Below, in pieces: positions 40,632 to 50,203 of a stretch of 64,000 bases of DNA (positions are counted from its first letter, which is position 1; the number at the start of each line of letters is the position of its first letter). The DNA is from an uncultured Blautia sp. (GTDB lineage Bacteria > Bacillota > Clostridia > Lachnospirales > Lachnospiraceae): contig CALBGI010000041.1 of NCBI GenBank assembly GCA_937893675.1, positions 1 to 64,000 of the forward strand, written 5' to 3'. Position numbers and translations under genes: made by a program. The notes below the pieces were generated by a model. The model was not told where the DNA came from, made no database searches, and worked only from the letters and a program-made list of their open reading frames with translations.

Positions 40632-41495
40632 CTAATTCCACCGTCTTTTTGTCACTGTCTGCATGGTAAGAAACAGGCAAACCGCAGCTACAGAAACAAA
40701 ATATACAATACCGGTGATATCAAACATACCATTAGCAAAATTCTCAAAATGACCGCTCAGGTTAAATACCTCCAGTACTTTCTGGATCCCACCCTCAAAC
40801 ACCGCAGGCTTCACCAGATATACGACCACCAGTGCTATTTCCCCTGCTGCACCTGCGATCACGGAAATCAGAAGGTTTTTTATCATCGTGTAAAGAATCA
40901 TTGCCAATGCCAGAATCACAAGACCAAAGGCCACGCAGGTAGACAAAGCAGTCTGTGAAAAGAAGGAAGAAATCCCGTTCATCATATAAAATGCAAACAG
41001 AAGAACAAAGGTCAGAACCGCAGCAATCACCTGACTTTCTGTAATCGCAGACACAAACATACCAATAGCCAGATTAGAGCAGCCAAGCAGGAAGAATCCC
41101 AAAATAGCCGTATAAGCAGAGCCAAAGGAAACTGCGCCAAACTTTGACATGATCAAAGGGTAAAAACAGAGAACACCTACCGGAATCGCATAAATCGTCA
41201 CAAGCGCCAGGAATTTTCCCATGACAATGCTTCCTACCGATACCGGCGCTGTCAGAAGCAACTGGTCTGTTTTCTGTTTCCGTTCTTCCGCCATGACACG
41301 CATGGTAAGAATCGGAACTCCTATGAGAAATACAAAGGTCATTGCGCTCAAGGTATACTCAAATTTGGGAATTGCCGCAGACAGCTGGTATGCAGAAAAA
41401 TACACTCCTGCCAGAATCAAAACAAAAAAGATAAAGAGATAGCCCACCATAGAAGTGAGATAGCTTTTTAACTCTCTCTTATAAATCGCCTTCAT
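40632..41495 (-). CDS. ABC-2 type permease (GldF-like)
   Basis: 287 aa, six or seven hydrophobic segments. The start MKAIYKRELKSYLTSMVGYLFIFFVLILAGVYF and the loop MRVMAEERKQKTDQLLLTAPVSVGSIVMGKFLA are diagnostic of GldF-type ABC-2 permeases. It overlaps the ATPase gene by 17 nt and precedes the GldG gene by 3 nt. Confidence 0.92.
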   Translation of the reverse strand: MKAIYKRELKSYLTSMVGYLFIFFVLILAGVYFSAYQLSAAIPKFEYTLSAMTFVFLIGVPILTMRVMAEERKQKTDQLLLTAPVSVGSIVMGKFLALVTIYAIPVGVLCFYPLIMSKFGAVSFGSAYTAILGFFLLGCSNLAIGMFVSAITESQVIAAVLTFVLLFAFYMMNGISSFFSQTALSTCVAFGLVILALAMILYTMIKNLLISVIAGAAGEIALVVVYLVKPAVFEGGIQKVLEVFNLSGHFENFANGMFDITGIVYFVSVAAVCLFLTMQTVTKRRWN

Positions 41496-42444
41496 GTTCT
41501 TTTTCCTCCTTTTCCCCTTCCGTCAGCTCCAGGAATATTTCTTCCAGAGAAACCTTCTTGGACTGCATTTCCAAGATCGGACAGCCTGCTTCTGCCATTT
41601 TATAGAATACCTGCTCCCGGATATCGGTCTGTTCTTCTGTGCGAATCTGAATATTCCAGAACGGCTGCTCCGGATCTGATTCTACCTTCAGCTCTTTTAC
41701 GCCTTCTATCGGCTCCAGAGCGTCCAGAATGGCCTTTCTTTCGCCTTTTGCAGTGATAGACAGGGTATTCGACCCTTCTGCCAGACGGCCCAGATTTTCC
41801 GGCGTATCGCTGGCAACCAGCTTTCCATGGGAAATGATCATCACATAATCACATACTGCGCTGACCTCTGAAAGAATGTGAGAGCTCAGGATCACCGTGT
41901 GCTTCTTTTTCAGATCTTTGATCAAAGAACGGATTTCGATGATCTGCTTGGGATCCAGGCCAACCGTAGGCTCATCCAGAATGATCACGTCCGGATATCC
42001 CATAATGGCCTGCGCAAGTCCAACCCTCTGACGGTATCCTTTGGAAAGATTCTTTATCAGACGATTTTTCATGTCCGTAATTTTCACATTTTCCATGATT
42101 TCTTCAATCATGGATTCCTTTTTATCTTTGGGGATTTTTTTCAGATCAGCCACAAACTTCAGATATTCCAGAACGGTCATATCAAAGTAAAGGGGCGGCT
42201 GTTCGGGCAGATAGCCAATGCATTTTTTTGCCTCTTCCGGCTCCTCCAGGATATCGTGCCCGTCAATGAGAACCGTCCCTTCTGTTGAGGCAATATAGCC
42301 GGTAATAATGTTCATAGTGGTAGATTTTCCCGCGCCGTTCGGCCCCAGAAATCCATAAATTTTTCCCTTTTCAATCTGAAAAGAGAGGTGATCCACCGCC
42401 AGTTGGTCTCCATATCGTTTGACCAGATTGTTCACTTCAATCAA
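41479..42444 (-). CDS. ABC ATP-binding protein (GldA-like)
   Basis: 321 aa from a TTG start 8 nt after AGGAGG. Walker A GPNGAGKSTTMN, signature LSKGYRQRVGLAQAI, Walker B VIILDEPTVGLDP, with SSHILSEVSAVCD as the H-loop. The C-terminal extension ends in a Glu/Lys-rich tail (LELTEGEKEEKEHEGDL). It drives the GldF-GldG-DUF4340 complex. A palindrome covers the ribosome-site region just upstream. Confidence 0.93.
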   Translation of the reverse strand: MIEVNNLVKRYGDQLAVDHLSFQIEKGKIYGFLGPNGAGKSTTMNIITGYIASTEGTVLIDGHDILEEPEEAKKCIGYLPEQPPLYFDMTVLEYLKFVADLKKIPKDKKESMIEEIMENVKITDMKNRLIKNLSKGYRQRVGLAQAIMGYPDVIILDEPTVGLDPKQIIEIRSLIKDLKKKHTVILSSHILSEVSAVCDYVMIISHGKLVASDTPENLGRLAEGSNTLSITAKGERKAILDALEPIEGVKELKVESDPEQPFWNIQIRTEEQTDIREQVFYKMAEAGCPILEMQSKKVSLEEIFLELTEGEKEEKEHEGDL

Positions 42445-42461
42445 TGTACTCTCCTCCTTTT

Positions 42462-42481
42462 TTTAAGGAGATGTCCTTAAA
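42462..42481. promoter_or_regulatory. Palindrome before the GldA-like gene
   Basis: TTTAAGGA-N4-TCCTTAAA, a perfect 8-bp-arm palindrome just upstream of the AGGAGG. A longer pairing GATGTCCT with AGGACATC overlaps it. It may be a repressor site or a leader hairpin; no strong promoter was found beyond an AT-rich TATATAAG. Confidence 0.4.
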
Positions 42482-42574
42482 TAAAACATAAAAACAGGCT
42501 TTCAGGACATCCCTGTCTTATATATTTTATGAAGATTATGTGATTAAAATGGGATAAAAATGTGAGGATTGTGT

Positions 42575-42608
42575 GAAAATAAAAGAGCCTCAGGACAGAG
42601 GCTCTTTT
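42575..42608 (-). terminator. Terminator overlapping the rsmG 3' end
   Basis: AAAAGAGCCTC-N6-GAGGCTCTTTT, perfect 11-bp stem, then TATTTTC on the minus strand. It includes the rsmG stop codon. Confidence 0.92.
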
Positions 42609-43312
42609 AATGGTGTTCCTGCTTTTCGCGGATAACGGGCAGGCGTATTTTTTATTTTTTCGATAACTACCAAGGAACGTTCAATATCGGAATCAGGAAG
42701 CGCAAAATAGACGATTTCTTTTATTTTTCCACCCAAAAGCGCAATGGCTTTCTCCGCTCCCGCTGCTTCTTCTTTTACACTTCCGGACTTATAGGAAACA
42801 AAGAAGCCGCCTTTTTTTACATAGGGAAGGCAGTATTCCGACAGCGTAGCCAGGTTGGAAACCGCCCGGGATACGCACAGATCGTACTGCTCTCTGTATG
42901 CCTTATTTTTGGCAAATTCCTCTGCCCGGCCATGAACAGCCTCGATATCCCGGATTCCCAGAAGTGCAAAGGCTTCCTCCAGAAAATTCACTCTTTTTTT
43001 CAGAGAATCCAAAAGGCATGCCTGAAGATGGGGAAAGGCAATCTTCAGGGGAATTCCCGGAAATCCGGCGCCGGTTCCCACATCCATAAACGTTTTTACC
43101 TTTGACAGGTCCACCGCCTTTACACAGGCCAGGCTGTCCAGAAAATGCTTTACCAGAACCTCTTCAAGCTCTGTGATCCCCGTCAAATTCATCACCTTGT
43201 TTTTTTCTATGAGGTGCTCGTAAAACCGGATAAACTGTTCTTTCTGCACTTCATTTAAGGAAATTCCAAGATCCTCACAGCCCTTTTCCAGAATGCTCAC
43301 ATCATACTTCAT
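42590..43312 (-). CDS. rsmG: 16S rRNA (guanine-527 N7) methyltransferase
   Basis: 240 aa from the ATG at 43312 after GGAGAAAACAGG; the longer frame has no ribosome site. SAM-binding motif [20 protein letters not shown] near residue 75, VHGRAEEFA and [26 protein letters not shown] are as in RsmG. It methylates G527 of 16S rRNA; loss gives low-level streptomycin resistance in other bacteria. Overlaps mnmG by 11 nt. Confidence 0.96.
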   Translation of the reverse strand: MKYDVSILEKGCEDLGISLNEVQKEQFIRFYEHLIEKNKVMNLTGITELEEVLVKHFLDSLACVKAVDLSKVKTFMDVGTGAGFPGIPLKIAFPHLQACLLDSLKKRVNFLEEAFALLGIRDIEAVHGRAEEFAKNKAYREQYDLCVSRAVSNLATLSEYCLPYVKKGGFFVSYKSGSVKEEAAGAEKAIALLGGKIKEIVYFALPDSDIERSLVVIEKIKNTPARYPRKAGTPLKEPLS

Positions 43313-45200
43313 CCTGTTTTCTCCTTCCATACTGCTCCATATATACGAGAAGCACCGAAATATCTGCCGGAGATACCCCGGAAATCCTGGATGCCTGTCC
43401 AATGGAAACCGGACGGTATGCTTCCAGCTTCTGCCGCGCTTCAATGCGCAGGCTTCCCACTTTTTCATAATCCAGATTTTCAGGAATCTTCTTTGCTTCC
43501 AGTTTTTTGAACTGCTCCACCTGCTTCAGCTGACGGCGGATATATCCGTCGTACTTGATGTTGATTTCCACCTGCTCCTTCACATCCCAGGGAAGCTTTG
43601 GACGGTTTTCATCAATGGGAGCCAGCGCTTCGTAGGTGAGCTCCGGACGGCGCAGAAGCTCTGCCAGGGTGGTCCCGGATTTCAGCGGAGTGCTTTTGTA
43701 TTGTTCCAAAAGTGCCTGCACCTCTTTGGATGCACCTAAATTGGTGTGCTCTACACGCTTTACCTCTTCTTCGATCATCTTCTCTTTCTGAAGAAGCTTC
43801 TGATATGTCTCTTCGTCCACAAGCCCTGCTTCATATCCCTTTTTGCGAAGGCGCAGATCTGCATTGTCCTGCCGCAGAAGAAGCCTGTATTCTGCCCGGC
43901 TGGTCATCATACGGTAGGGCTCATGGTTTTCCTTTGTCACCAGATCGTCGATGAGAACGCCGATATAAGCCTCCGAACGGTCGAGGACCAGAGGTTCCTT
44001 ACCTTTGATGCCCAAAGCTGCGTTTATGCCCGCAATAAGCCCCTGTGCAGCCGCCTCCTCATATCCTGAGCTTCCGTTAAACTGACCTGCACTGTAAAGC
44101 CCTTTGATCGTCTTAAATTCAAGACTGGGATAAAGCTGTCTCGGATTAATGCAGTCATATTCAATGGCGTAGGCATTTTTCACAATTCTGGCGTTTTCAA
44201 GCCCGAGAACGGAGCGGTACATCTCATACTGCACATCCTCAGGCAAGGAGCTTGACATACCACCGATATACATTTCGTTTGTATAAAGTCCCTCCGGCTC
44301 AATAAACACCTGATGCCGGTTTTTATCTGCAAACCGCACCACCTTATCCTCAATGGACGGACAATATCTTGGGCCGGTTCCCTCGATCGTTCCGGAAAAA
44401 AGCGGCGAGCGGTCAAGGTTTGCGCGGATGATCTCATGGGTTTTTTCGTTGGTATAGGTAAGCCAGCAGGAAACCTGATCGATCTGTACCTCCTCGGGAT
44501 CGGTGGAAAAAGAAAACGGCACCACTCTCTCATCCCCGAACTGCTCCTCCATTTTTGTATAATCAATGGAATTTCCCGCAATACGGGCCGGCGTTCCTGT
44601 TTTGAACCGGAACATTTCTATGCCGAGCTCCTTCAGGGATTCTGTAAGGTAATTGGCCGCCTGCAGCCCATTTGGCCCCGTATAATTGCTCACATCGCCG
44701 TAAATACAGCGCGCCTTCAGGTAGGTTCCCGTACAGAGCACCACTGCCCTGCAGGTGTAAACAGCGCCGGAATAGGTTTCAACCCCTTTGATCCTGCCGT
44801 CCTCCACCAGAAGCTTTGTCACCTCTCCCTGACGGATCGTCAGATTTTCGGTTTCTTCCAGAACACGGCGCATCCGGTTGCTGTATGCCTGCTTGTCCGC
44901 CTGCGCCCGAAGGGAATGGACCGCCGGACCCTTGGAACTGTTGAGCATTTTTGACTGGATAAAGGTCCGGTCAATATTTTTTCCCATTTCTCCTCCAAGA
45001 GCATCCACCTCACGTACCAGATGGCCCTTGGAACTGCCGCCGATATTCGGATTGCAGGGCATCAGAGCGATGCTGTCCACGCTCACAGTGAACATGACCA
45101 CCTTCATGCCAAGGCGAGCACCTGCCAGGGCAGCCTCACAGCCTGCATGTCCTGCTCCCACCACAACAATGTCATAATTTTCTGTCAGTGCTTTTTTCAT
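43302..45200 (-). CDS. mnmG: tRNA uridine-34 carboxymethylaminomethyl synthase MnmG (GidA)
   Basis: 632 aa. FAD-binding [17 protein letters not shown] at residues 14-30, [20 protein letters not shown], and the C-terminal [25 protein letters not shown] helical domain are as in MnmG. With MnmE it makes cmnm5U at the wobble base of several tRNAs. Part of the conserved mnmE-mnmG-rsmG block. Confidence 0.97.
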   Translation of the reverse strand: MKKALTENYDIVVVGAGHAGCEAALAGARLGMKVVMFTVSVDSIALMPCNPNIGGSSKGHLVREVDALGGEMGKNIDRTFIQSKMLNSSKGPAVHSLRAQADKQAYSNRMRRVLEETENLTIRQGEVTKLLVEDGRIKGVETYSGAVYTCRAVVLCTGTYLKARCIYGDVSNYTGPNGLQAANYLTESLKELGIEMFRFKTGTPARIAGNSIDYTKMEEQFGDERVVPFSFSTDPEEVQIDQVSCWLTYTNEKTHEIIRANLDRSPLFSGTIEGTGPRYCPSIEDKVVRFADKNRHQVFIEPEGLYTNEMYIGGMSSSLPEDVQYEMYRSVLGLENARIVKNAYAIEYDCINPRQLYPSLEFKTIKGLYSAGQFNGSSGYEEAAAQGLIAGINAALGIKGKEPLVLDRSEAYIGVLIDDLVTKENHEPYRMMTSRAEYRLLLRQDNADLRLRKKGYEAGLVDEETYQKLLQKEKMIEEEVKRVEHTNLGASKEVQALLEQYKSTPLKSGTTLAELLRRPELTYEALAPIDENRPKLPWDVKEQVEINIKYDGYIRRQLKQVEQFKKLEAKKIPENLDYEKVGSLRIEARQKLEAYRPVSIGQASRISGVSPADISVLLVYMEQYGRRKQDEV

Positions 45201-45230
45201 GATTTTTTCTCCGTTTTATACTGCAAAAGA

Positions 45231-46604
45231 TTATTTACCCATACAGAATTTGCTGAAAATCTCATTCACCAAATCCTCGCCCACGGATTCACCCAAAATA
45301 CGTCCCAGACTTTCATAGGCATTCATCAGATCAATCGAAAAGAAATCCTCCGGCATTCCCAGCTCTATGCTGTTTTTTACAAGGGAAAGGCTTTCGTATG
45401 CTTCCTTCAGGGCTTCTTTGTGACGGGCATTTGTAATATATATCTGGTCATTAAAGGTAAGATCTCCCCCAAAAAACATAGCCTTCATCTCTTCTTCCAG
45501 TTCTCTTACCCCAGTTTTCTCTTTTGCTGAAATGGGAATCACCGGATGACCGGCAAGCTTTTTCAGCTCCTCCAGGTCTATGGCTGCCGGCAAATCCGTC
45601 TTATTGTAAAGAACGATCGCTTTTTTGTCCTGAATCATGGAAATGATTTCTTCGTCATTTTTGTCAAGCGCTGTGGAGGAATCCACCACATACAGGATCA
45701 AGTCTGCTTCCTTTGCTGTTTCTCTGGCTTTGGCAACGCCGATCTTTTCCACAATATCTTCTGTTTCCCGGATTCCTGCCGTGTCTATCATTCTGAGTGT
45801 GATCCCATGCAGGTTGATATACTCTTCCAGAATGTCCCTTGTGGTGCCTGCGATATCGGTGACAATCGCCCGGTTCTCTCCCACAAGAAGATTGAGAAGA
45901 GAGGATTTCCCGGCATTGGGCTTTCCGAGGATCACCGTCCGGATTCCTTCCTGTATGATCTTACCGTCAGAAGAACTGTCCACAAGATACCGGAGCTCTT
46001 CACATGACTTTTCCACAACTTCCAGAAGCTTCTGTGCATAACCCTCAAGACTGATATGTTCCGGATCATCCAATGCAGATTCAATATAAGCGATATGATA
46101 AATCAGATCGCTGCGAATTTCTGTCACCGCCTTTTTCAAAGAACCTCTGAGCTGCTCCATGGAGCTTTGGAGTGCATATTCGTTTTTCGCCTCGATCACG
46201 TCCATGACAGCCTCTGCCTGGGACAGATCCAGCCTTCCATTCAGAAATGCCCTTTTTGTAAATTCTCCGGGTTCTGCGATTTTTGCACCGTTTTTCAAAA
46301 CCGTTTCCAGTACTCTTCTGCACGCGTACACGCCGCCGTGGCAGTCAATTTCCACCGTATCTTCCCCGGTAAAGGTCCGCGGCGCATACATGAGCATTAC
46401 CAGAACCTCATCCACCAGTTTTTCCTCATCATAAATATATCCATAATGAATGGTGTGTGTGGGCATCTCTTTTATTTTTTTCTTTCCGCCCTTGGAACGA
46501 TAAATTTTTTCAAGAATCTCCATGGCCTGCGGACCGCTGATCCTTATGATCCCGATTCCGGAAGCACTCATCGCGGTGGAGATTGCAGCGATTGTTTTTT
46601 CCAT
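45231..46604 (-). CDS. mnmE: tRNA modification GTPase MnmE
   Basis: 457 aa. N-terminal folate-binding domain (IAAISTAMSASGIGIIRISGPQA), G domain with GKPNAGKSSLLNLL, DTAGIRETED and NKTD, and the C-terminal catalytic FCMGK. Partner of MnmG in cmnm5U synthesis. The gap to jag holds a long hairpin, so mnmE probably starts a new unit. Confidence 0.97.
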   Translation of the reverse strand: MEKTIAAISTAMSASGIGIIRISGPQAMEILEKIYRSKGGKKKIKEMPTHTIHYGYIYDEEKLVDEVLVMLMYAPRTFTGEDTVEIDCHGGVYACRRVLETVLKNGAKIAEPGEFTKRAFLNGRLDLSQAEAVMDVIEAKNEYALQSSMEQLRGSLKKAVTEIRSDLIYHIAYIESALDDPEHISLEGYAQKLLEVVEKSCEELRYLVDSSSDGKIIQEGIRTVILGKPNAGKSSLLNLLVGENRAIVTDIAGTTRDILEEYINLHGITLRMIDTAGIRETEDIVEKIGVAKARETAKEADLILYVVDSSTALDKNDEEIISMIQDKKAIVLYNKTDLPAAIDLEELKKLAGHPVIPISAKEKTGVRELEEEMKAMFFGGDLTFNDQIYITNARHKEALKEAYESLSLVKNSIELGMPEDFFSIDLMNAYESLGRILGESVGEDLVNEIFSKFCMGK

Positions 46605-46612
46605 ATAAACTC

Positions 46613-46690
46613 CTCACAAAAAAATGTTATCCCAGGGAAAGCACACGCAGTCACGTGTTATTCACGCTTTCACCTAGAATAACATTTTTA
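46613..46690 (-). terminator. Long hairpin between jag and mnmE
   Basis: Minus strand: AAAAATGTTAT pairs with ATAACATTTTT at the base, then AGGTGAAAGC with GCTTTCCCT and an inner CACG/CGTG stem; TTTTTTT follows. About 70 nt in all, longer than an ordinary terminator. Confidence 0.8.
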
Positions 46691-46722
46691 TTTACTTCAA
46701 CGCAAGCCTGAGGCTTTCATTT

Positions 46723-47646
46723 CTAGTATCTTTTTAATTTTACAACTACATGGCGATAGGGTTCTTCACCCTCGCTGATGGTCTCCACAAATTTGTTTCC
46801 CTGCAGAGCAGAATGGATGATCCTTCTCTCATAAGGATTCATCGGCTCCAGAACAACCGGTTTTCTTGTCTTCTTTACCTTGTAGGCAATGCCTCTTGCA
46901 AGATTTTCCAGTGTTTCTTTACGACGGCGTCTGTAATCCTCTGTATCCAGCTTCACACGGATGTAATTGGATCTTCCCTTGTTTACTACAAGACTTGTAA
47001 GATACTGAAGAGAATCCAGTGTCTGGCCTCTCTTACCGATGAGAATACCCATATCCTCACCCTCAAAGCTTACCTCCAGACATCCGTCTGTTGTATTGTA
47101 TTTGGAATTGATCTCCACTTCTCCAAGTTCCATGGAGGAAAATACATCTGCCAGGAATTTCTTTGCGCTGTTTTCGATTTCTTCGATCACTGCAGCATCT
47201 GTGATGATTTCTACCGGCTTTCCGGTCTTTACCGGTTTTTCCGGTCTCTCTGCTTTTTCCTGACGAGGCTGTCTTTCCTTTGCAGGTTTCTCTTTGACAG
47301 GCTTTTCTTTTTCAGCAGTCTCCTGCTTTGCCGGTTTTTCTTTGACCGGTTTTTCCTGAGGTGCAGGAGCTGCCTTTTTTTCTTTTTTGACCGGCTTCTT
47401 ATTTTCTTCCTTAATGGTATCCAGCTTTACGGATTCCACTATCTTTTCAATCTCTTCCTGTTCAGAAACGCTGTCAGTCCTGCGCACTTTGATGACTGCC
47501 GGCTTGCTGCCAATTCCAAAAAATCCGCTGCTTCCTTCGCTGACTACCTGAATTTCCAACTGGTCACTGGATACGCCAAGTTCAATACATGCCTTTGTGA
47601 TTGCTTCGCTCTTTGTTTTGGCGGAAAACTGAACGTAATCTCCCAT
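46723..47646 (-). CDS. jag: Jag/KhpB RNA-binding protein
   Basis: 307 aa. Jag-N domain (VQFSAKTKSEAITKACIELGVSSDQLEIQVVSEGSSGFFGIGSKPA, about 5-55), a long Lys/Glu/Pro linker (EKPVKEKPAKQE repeats, about 75-145), a KH domain (LIGKRGQTLDSLQYLTSLVVNK) and an R3H domain (RKPVVLEPMNPYERRIIHSALQ). KhpB partners KhpA, binds mRNA and affects cell elongation. 18 nt after yidC. Confidence 0.95.
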   Translation of the reverse strand: MGDYVQFSAKTKSEAITKACIELGVSSDQLEIQVVSEGSSGFFGIGSKPAVIKVRRTDSVSEQEEIEKIVESVKLDTIKEENKKPVKKEKKAAPAPQEKPVKEKPAKQETAEKEKPVKEKPAKERQPRQEKAERPEKPVKTGKPVEIITDAAVIEEIENSAKKFLADVFSSMELGEVEINSKYNTTDGCLEVSFEGEDMGILIGKRGQTLDSLQYLTSLVVNKGRSNYIRVKLDTEDYRRRRKETLENLARGIAYKVKKTRKPVVLEPMNPYERRIIHSALQGNKFVETISEGEEPYRHVVVKLKRY

Positions 47647-47664
47647 GATAACCCTCCGTTTCTG

Positions 47665-48960
47665 TTACTTCTTTTTGTTTCTTTCGTTAAAATCTCGAAC
47701 CATATTTGCTTTGGCTGTAATACTTCCGGGTTTTGCATTCGCTGCTTTCTGGTAAGATTCTTCTAATTTTCTGTTTTTCTCACTGCTGTCTGTATTGCTG
47801 ATGCCTTTTTCCACAGGCTTGATGTTTCTTACATTCTGATGGGCCTGGTTTGTGATTTTCTGAGGAGGAAGTCCGGCTTTCTCTCTCTTCTTCTCCAGCT
47901 TCTTCATATTCTCGTTGATCAGGTCATCCATATTGATCTTATTCAGATGACGGTTGATGAGAATCTGCTGGATACTTCGCACCACCGCACTGGAAATCCA
48001 GTAAATACCAAGACCAACCGGGAATGTGAAACAGAAGATGGCGGACATGATCGGCATGAACATATTCATGGTCTTCATGGAGCCGGCCATTGCGTTGTTT
48101 TCGTCATTCTGCACTGCGGCCTGCGGCATCAGTTTGATGTTCAGAACCTGTGTTGCCCAGGAAAGCAGAGGAATCATAAGAGCTGCAATTGCCAGAAGGA
48201 TTGCGCCGCCGGCAAAAGCTGCCTTGATATAGTTCCACGGCTGATCCGCGATGTTCAGTCCGAAGAAATTCTGCATTCCGGAAATTTCTGCTGCTGTTGT
48301 GTTAATTGCATCTGAGAAAGAGGAAAATTCCTTCATCTCAGAAAGCTGTGCCCACTGAGAAGGGGACAGCGCGTACAAAAAGTCAATGACAGAGTTCTTT
48401 GTCACAACATCATTTTCCATGATGAGACGAACTCGGGTCATGTTGTTGTCTGTTACAAATTTGCTCAAAATATCAGAGTAACCGCTGACACTTACAATGT
48501 TGTTCATAACATTGGTAAAAACTGCCTTTACACTGTCAACATACGCAGGAATATTCTGGATAACCTGCCACAATGCCATCAAAATGGGGAACTGTATCAA
48601 AAGCTGCACACAGCTTCCGGTAGGAGACACTCCATATTTCTGATAGATGGCCTGCTGCTCTTCCATCATTTTTTGCTGAGAAACCTGATCCTTTTTCCCT
48701 GCATATTTTTTCTGTACCTTCTGGATCTCCGGCTGCATGACAGCAGAAAGCTTGGAAAATTTCTGCTGTTTGATCTGCAGCGGCGTCATGAGAAGGTAAA
48801 TGATGATACTGAAAATAATGATACAGAGACCAAGATTCTGAATACTGAACAAGCCATCCAGCATCTTGTAGATTCCATTCATGATCCATCCCATTACAGA
48901 TGCGATGGGACCAATAATGAATGAATTACTCTTGGTTGCCAAAAACATTTCCAATTTCAT
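47665..48960 (-). CDS. yidC: YidC/Oxa1 membrane insertase
   Basis: 431 aa. Core helices of the Oxa1/YidC domain are visible (LGLCIIIFSIIIYLLMTPLQIKQQKFSKLSAVMQPEIQKVQKKYAGKKDQVSQQKMMEEQQAIYQKYGVSPTGSCVQLLIQFPILMALWQVI), with the hydrophilic-groove Arg not unambiguous by eye. An insertion of about 90 residues splits the later helices. It inserts membrane proteins with or without SecYEG. There is no lipobox signal peptide. Confidence 0.96.
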   Translation of the reverse strand: MKLEMFLATKSNSFIIGPIASVMGWIMNGIYKMLDGLFSIQNLGLCIIIFSIIIYLLMTPLQIKQQKFSKLSAVMQPEIQKVQKKYAGKKDQVSQQKMMEEQQAIYQKYGVSPTGSCVQLLIQFPILMALWQVIQNIPAYVDSVKAVFTNVMNNIVSVSGYSDILSKFVTDNNMTRVRLIMENDVVTKNSVIDFLYALSPSQWAQLSEMKEFSSFSDAINTTAAEISGMQNFFGLNIADQPWNYIKAAFAGGAILLAIAALMIPLLSWATQVLNIKLMPQAAVQNDENNAMAGSMKTMNMFMPIMSAIFCFTFPVGLGIYWISSAVVRSIQQILINRHLNKINMDDLINENMKKLEKKREKAGLPPQKITNQAHQNVRNIKPVEKGISNTDSSEKNRKLEESYQKAANAKPGSITAKANMVRDFNERNKKK

Positions 48961-48995
48961 TTCCTCCTAGAGTCTGACAAAAATAGTCTGTCCTT

Positions 48996-49208
48996 TTATG
49001 GCACGGGGTCATACCCTCCATGAGAAAAGGGATTGCACCGCAAAATCCTCCATACTGCCAGAATGCTTCCCTTCACTGCGCCATATTTTTCAATAGCTTC
49101 CAATCCATACTGAGAACATGTGGGAATATAAGGACATTTTGTTCTCTTCATCGGCGATAAATATTTTTGATAGAGACGAATCATTTTAATCAGAAATTTT
49201 TTTATCAT
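48996..49208 (-). CDS. yidD: YidD membrane protein insertion efficiency factor
   Basis: 70 aa from the ATG at 49208, inside the end of rnpA. The family core [13 protein letters not shown]...[46 protein letters not shown] is complete, including three conserved Cys. It assists YidC. The ribosome site (AGGTAAG) is weak, in keeping with coupling to rnpA. Confidence 0.95.
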   Translation of the reverse strand: MIKKFLIKMIRLYQKYLSPMKRTKCPYIPTCSQYGLEAIEKYGAVKGSILAVWRILRCNPFSHGGYDPVP

Positions 49209-49548
49209 TTTTCTTACCTGCAATTTTATTCTTTCCTGCCAGATGCAAAAGAGCGCTTTCTATTTCCCTGTAGCTTTTATCCTTTGCCGCAGGTCTTGCC
49301 ACTACGACTACATCATAGCCAATTTCAAAAAAATCTTCATTTAAACGATAGCTTTCCCTTATCAACCTGGTGATTCTGTGGCGTACCACACTGTTCCCTA
49401 CTTTTTTGCTTACTGATATTCCCAGACGATTCTCCATGTGCTGATTTTTCAGCACGTACATCACCAGAAGCCGATTTGCATTTGATGTTCCTTGTCTGTA
49501 AACGATTTTGAAATTTCTGTTTTTCTTTAAGGACTCCGAGTTTTTCAT
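49186..49548 (-). CDS. rnpA: Ribonuclease P protein component
   Basis: 120 aa. The conserved RNR region [23 protein letters not shown] and the N-terminal [14 protein letters not shown] are present. It is the protein cofactor of RNase P in tRNA 5' processing. The C-terminal [15 protein letters not shown] tail is basic. 52 nt after rpmH. Confidence 0.96.
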   Translation of the reverse strand: MKNSESLKKNRNFKIVYRQGTSNANRLLVMYVLKNQHMENRLGISVSKKVGNSVVRHRITRLIRESYRLNEDFFEIGYDVVVVARPAAKDKSYREIESALLHLAGKNKIAGKKNDKKISD

Positions 49549-49600
49549 CGAATCCTCCTTTTTTCTTCGTTATAGAAGAAAAGACCACATGACTGCGGTC

Positions 49601-49735
49601 TTATGCTGATAATTGCTTTCTTCCTTTTAATCTTCTTGCAGCTAATACTTTGCGTCCGCCCTTTGTGCTCATACGCGCTCTGAATCCATGAACCTTTGCT
49701 CTGGATCTCTTCTTCGGCTGAAATGTCATTTTCAT
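49601..49735 (-). CDS. rpmH: 50S ribosomal protein L34
   Basis: 44 aa, complete, beginning [20 protein letters not shown] and ending GRKQLSA, the universal L34 pattern. The ribosome site AAAGGAGGTGCCTTACCT is strong. It reads away from the origin and starts the rpmH-rnpA-yidD-yidC-jag unit. Confidence 0.98.
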   Translation of the reverse strand: MKMTFQPKKRSRAKVHGFRARMSTKGGRKVLAARRLKGRKQLSA

Positions 49736-50203
49736 AGGTAAGGCACCTCCTTTATCTATTTTCCGTTATTTCATTAACATAAGAGAACATCATTACAATT
49801 ATATTCATAAAGCTTATTTTCGTCAAGTACTAATTCCATATATGTCCTCAATGTTGACAAAAAAAAGGTTTACGTAAGATTATCCACAAAATTGTGGATA
49901 ACTTGTGGATAACTACCGTTTTTATCAAAACTTTTTCCACTTTTGGTACCCCAGTTTTACACAAGAACACATTTTCCCCCAGAAATAGAGCCATTTCGAC
50001 AGTGTAAAACTATTTTTCAAAAATTGCATAGTTTTCCACATTTTCCTTTGAAAGATATCTTTTAGGCATTGCGCAAAACTCTTATTTATTATAATATATA
50101 AAAGGATATTTATGTCCTTTTGGGACTTGACGTACATAAACAAGACATAAATATAACACCTTTATAAAACAGAATATAAAGTGGAGGAACCGGGAGAACA
50201 AAA
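49736..50203. other. Origin of replication, rpmH-dnaA part
   Basis: Gene-free AT-rich 468 bp. Three exact DnaA boxes lie together: TTATCCACA at 49880-49888 and TGTGGATAA at 49893-49901 and 49904-49912; TTTTCCACA at 50032-50040 is a near-match. An AT-rich stretch near 50080-50105 could be an unwinding element. A dnaA promoter with TTGACG at 50127-50132 and a poor -10 lies just before dnaA. Confidence 0.85.
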
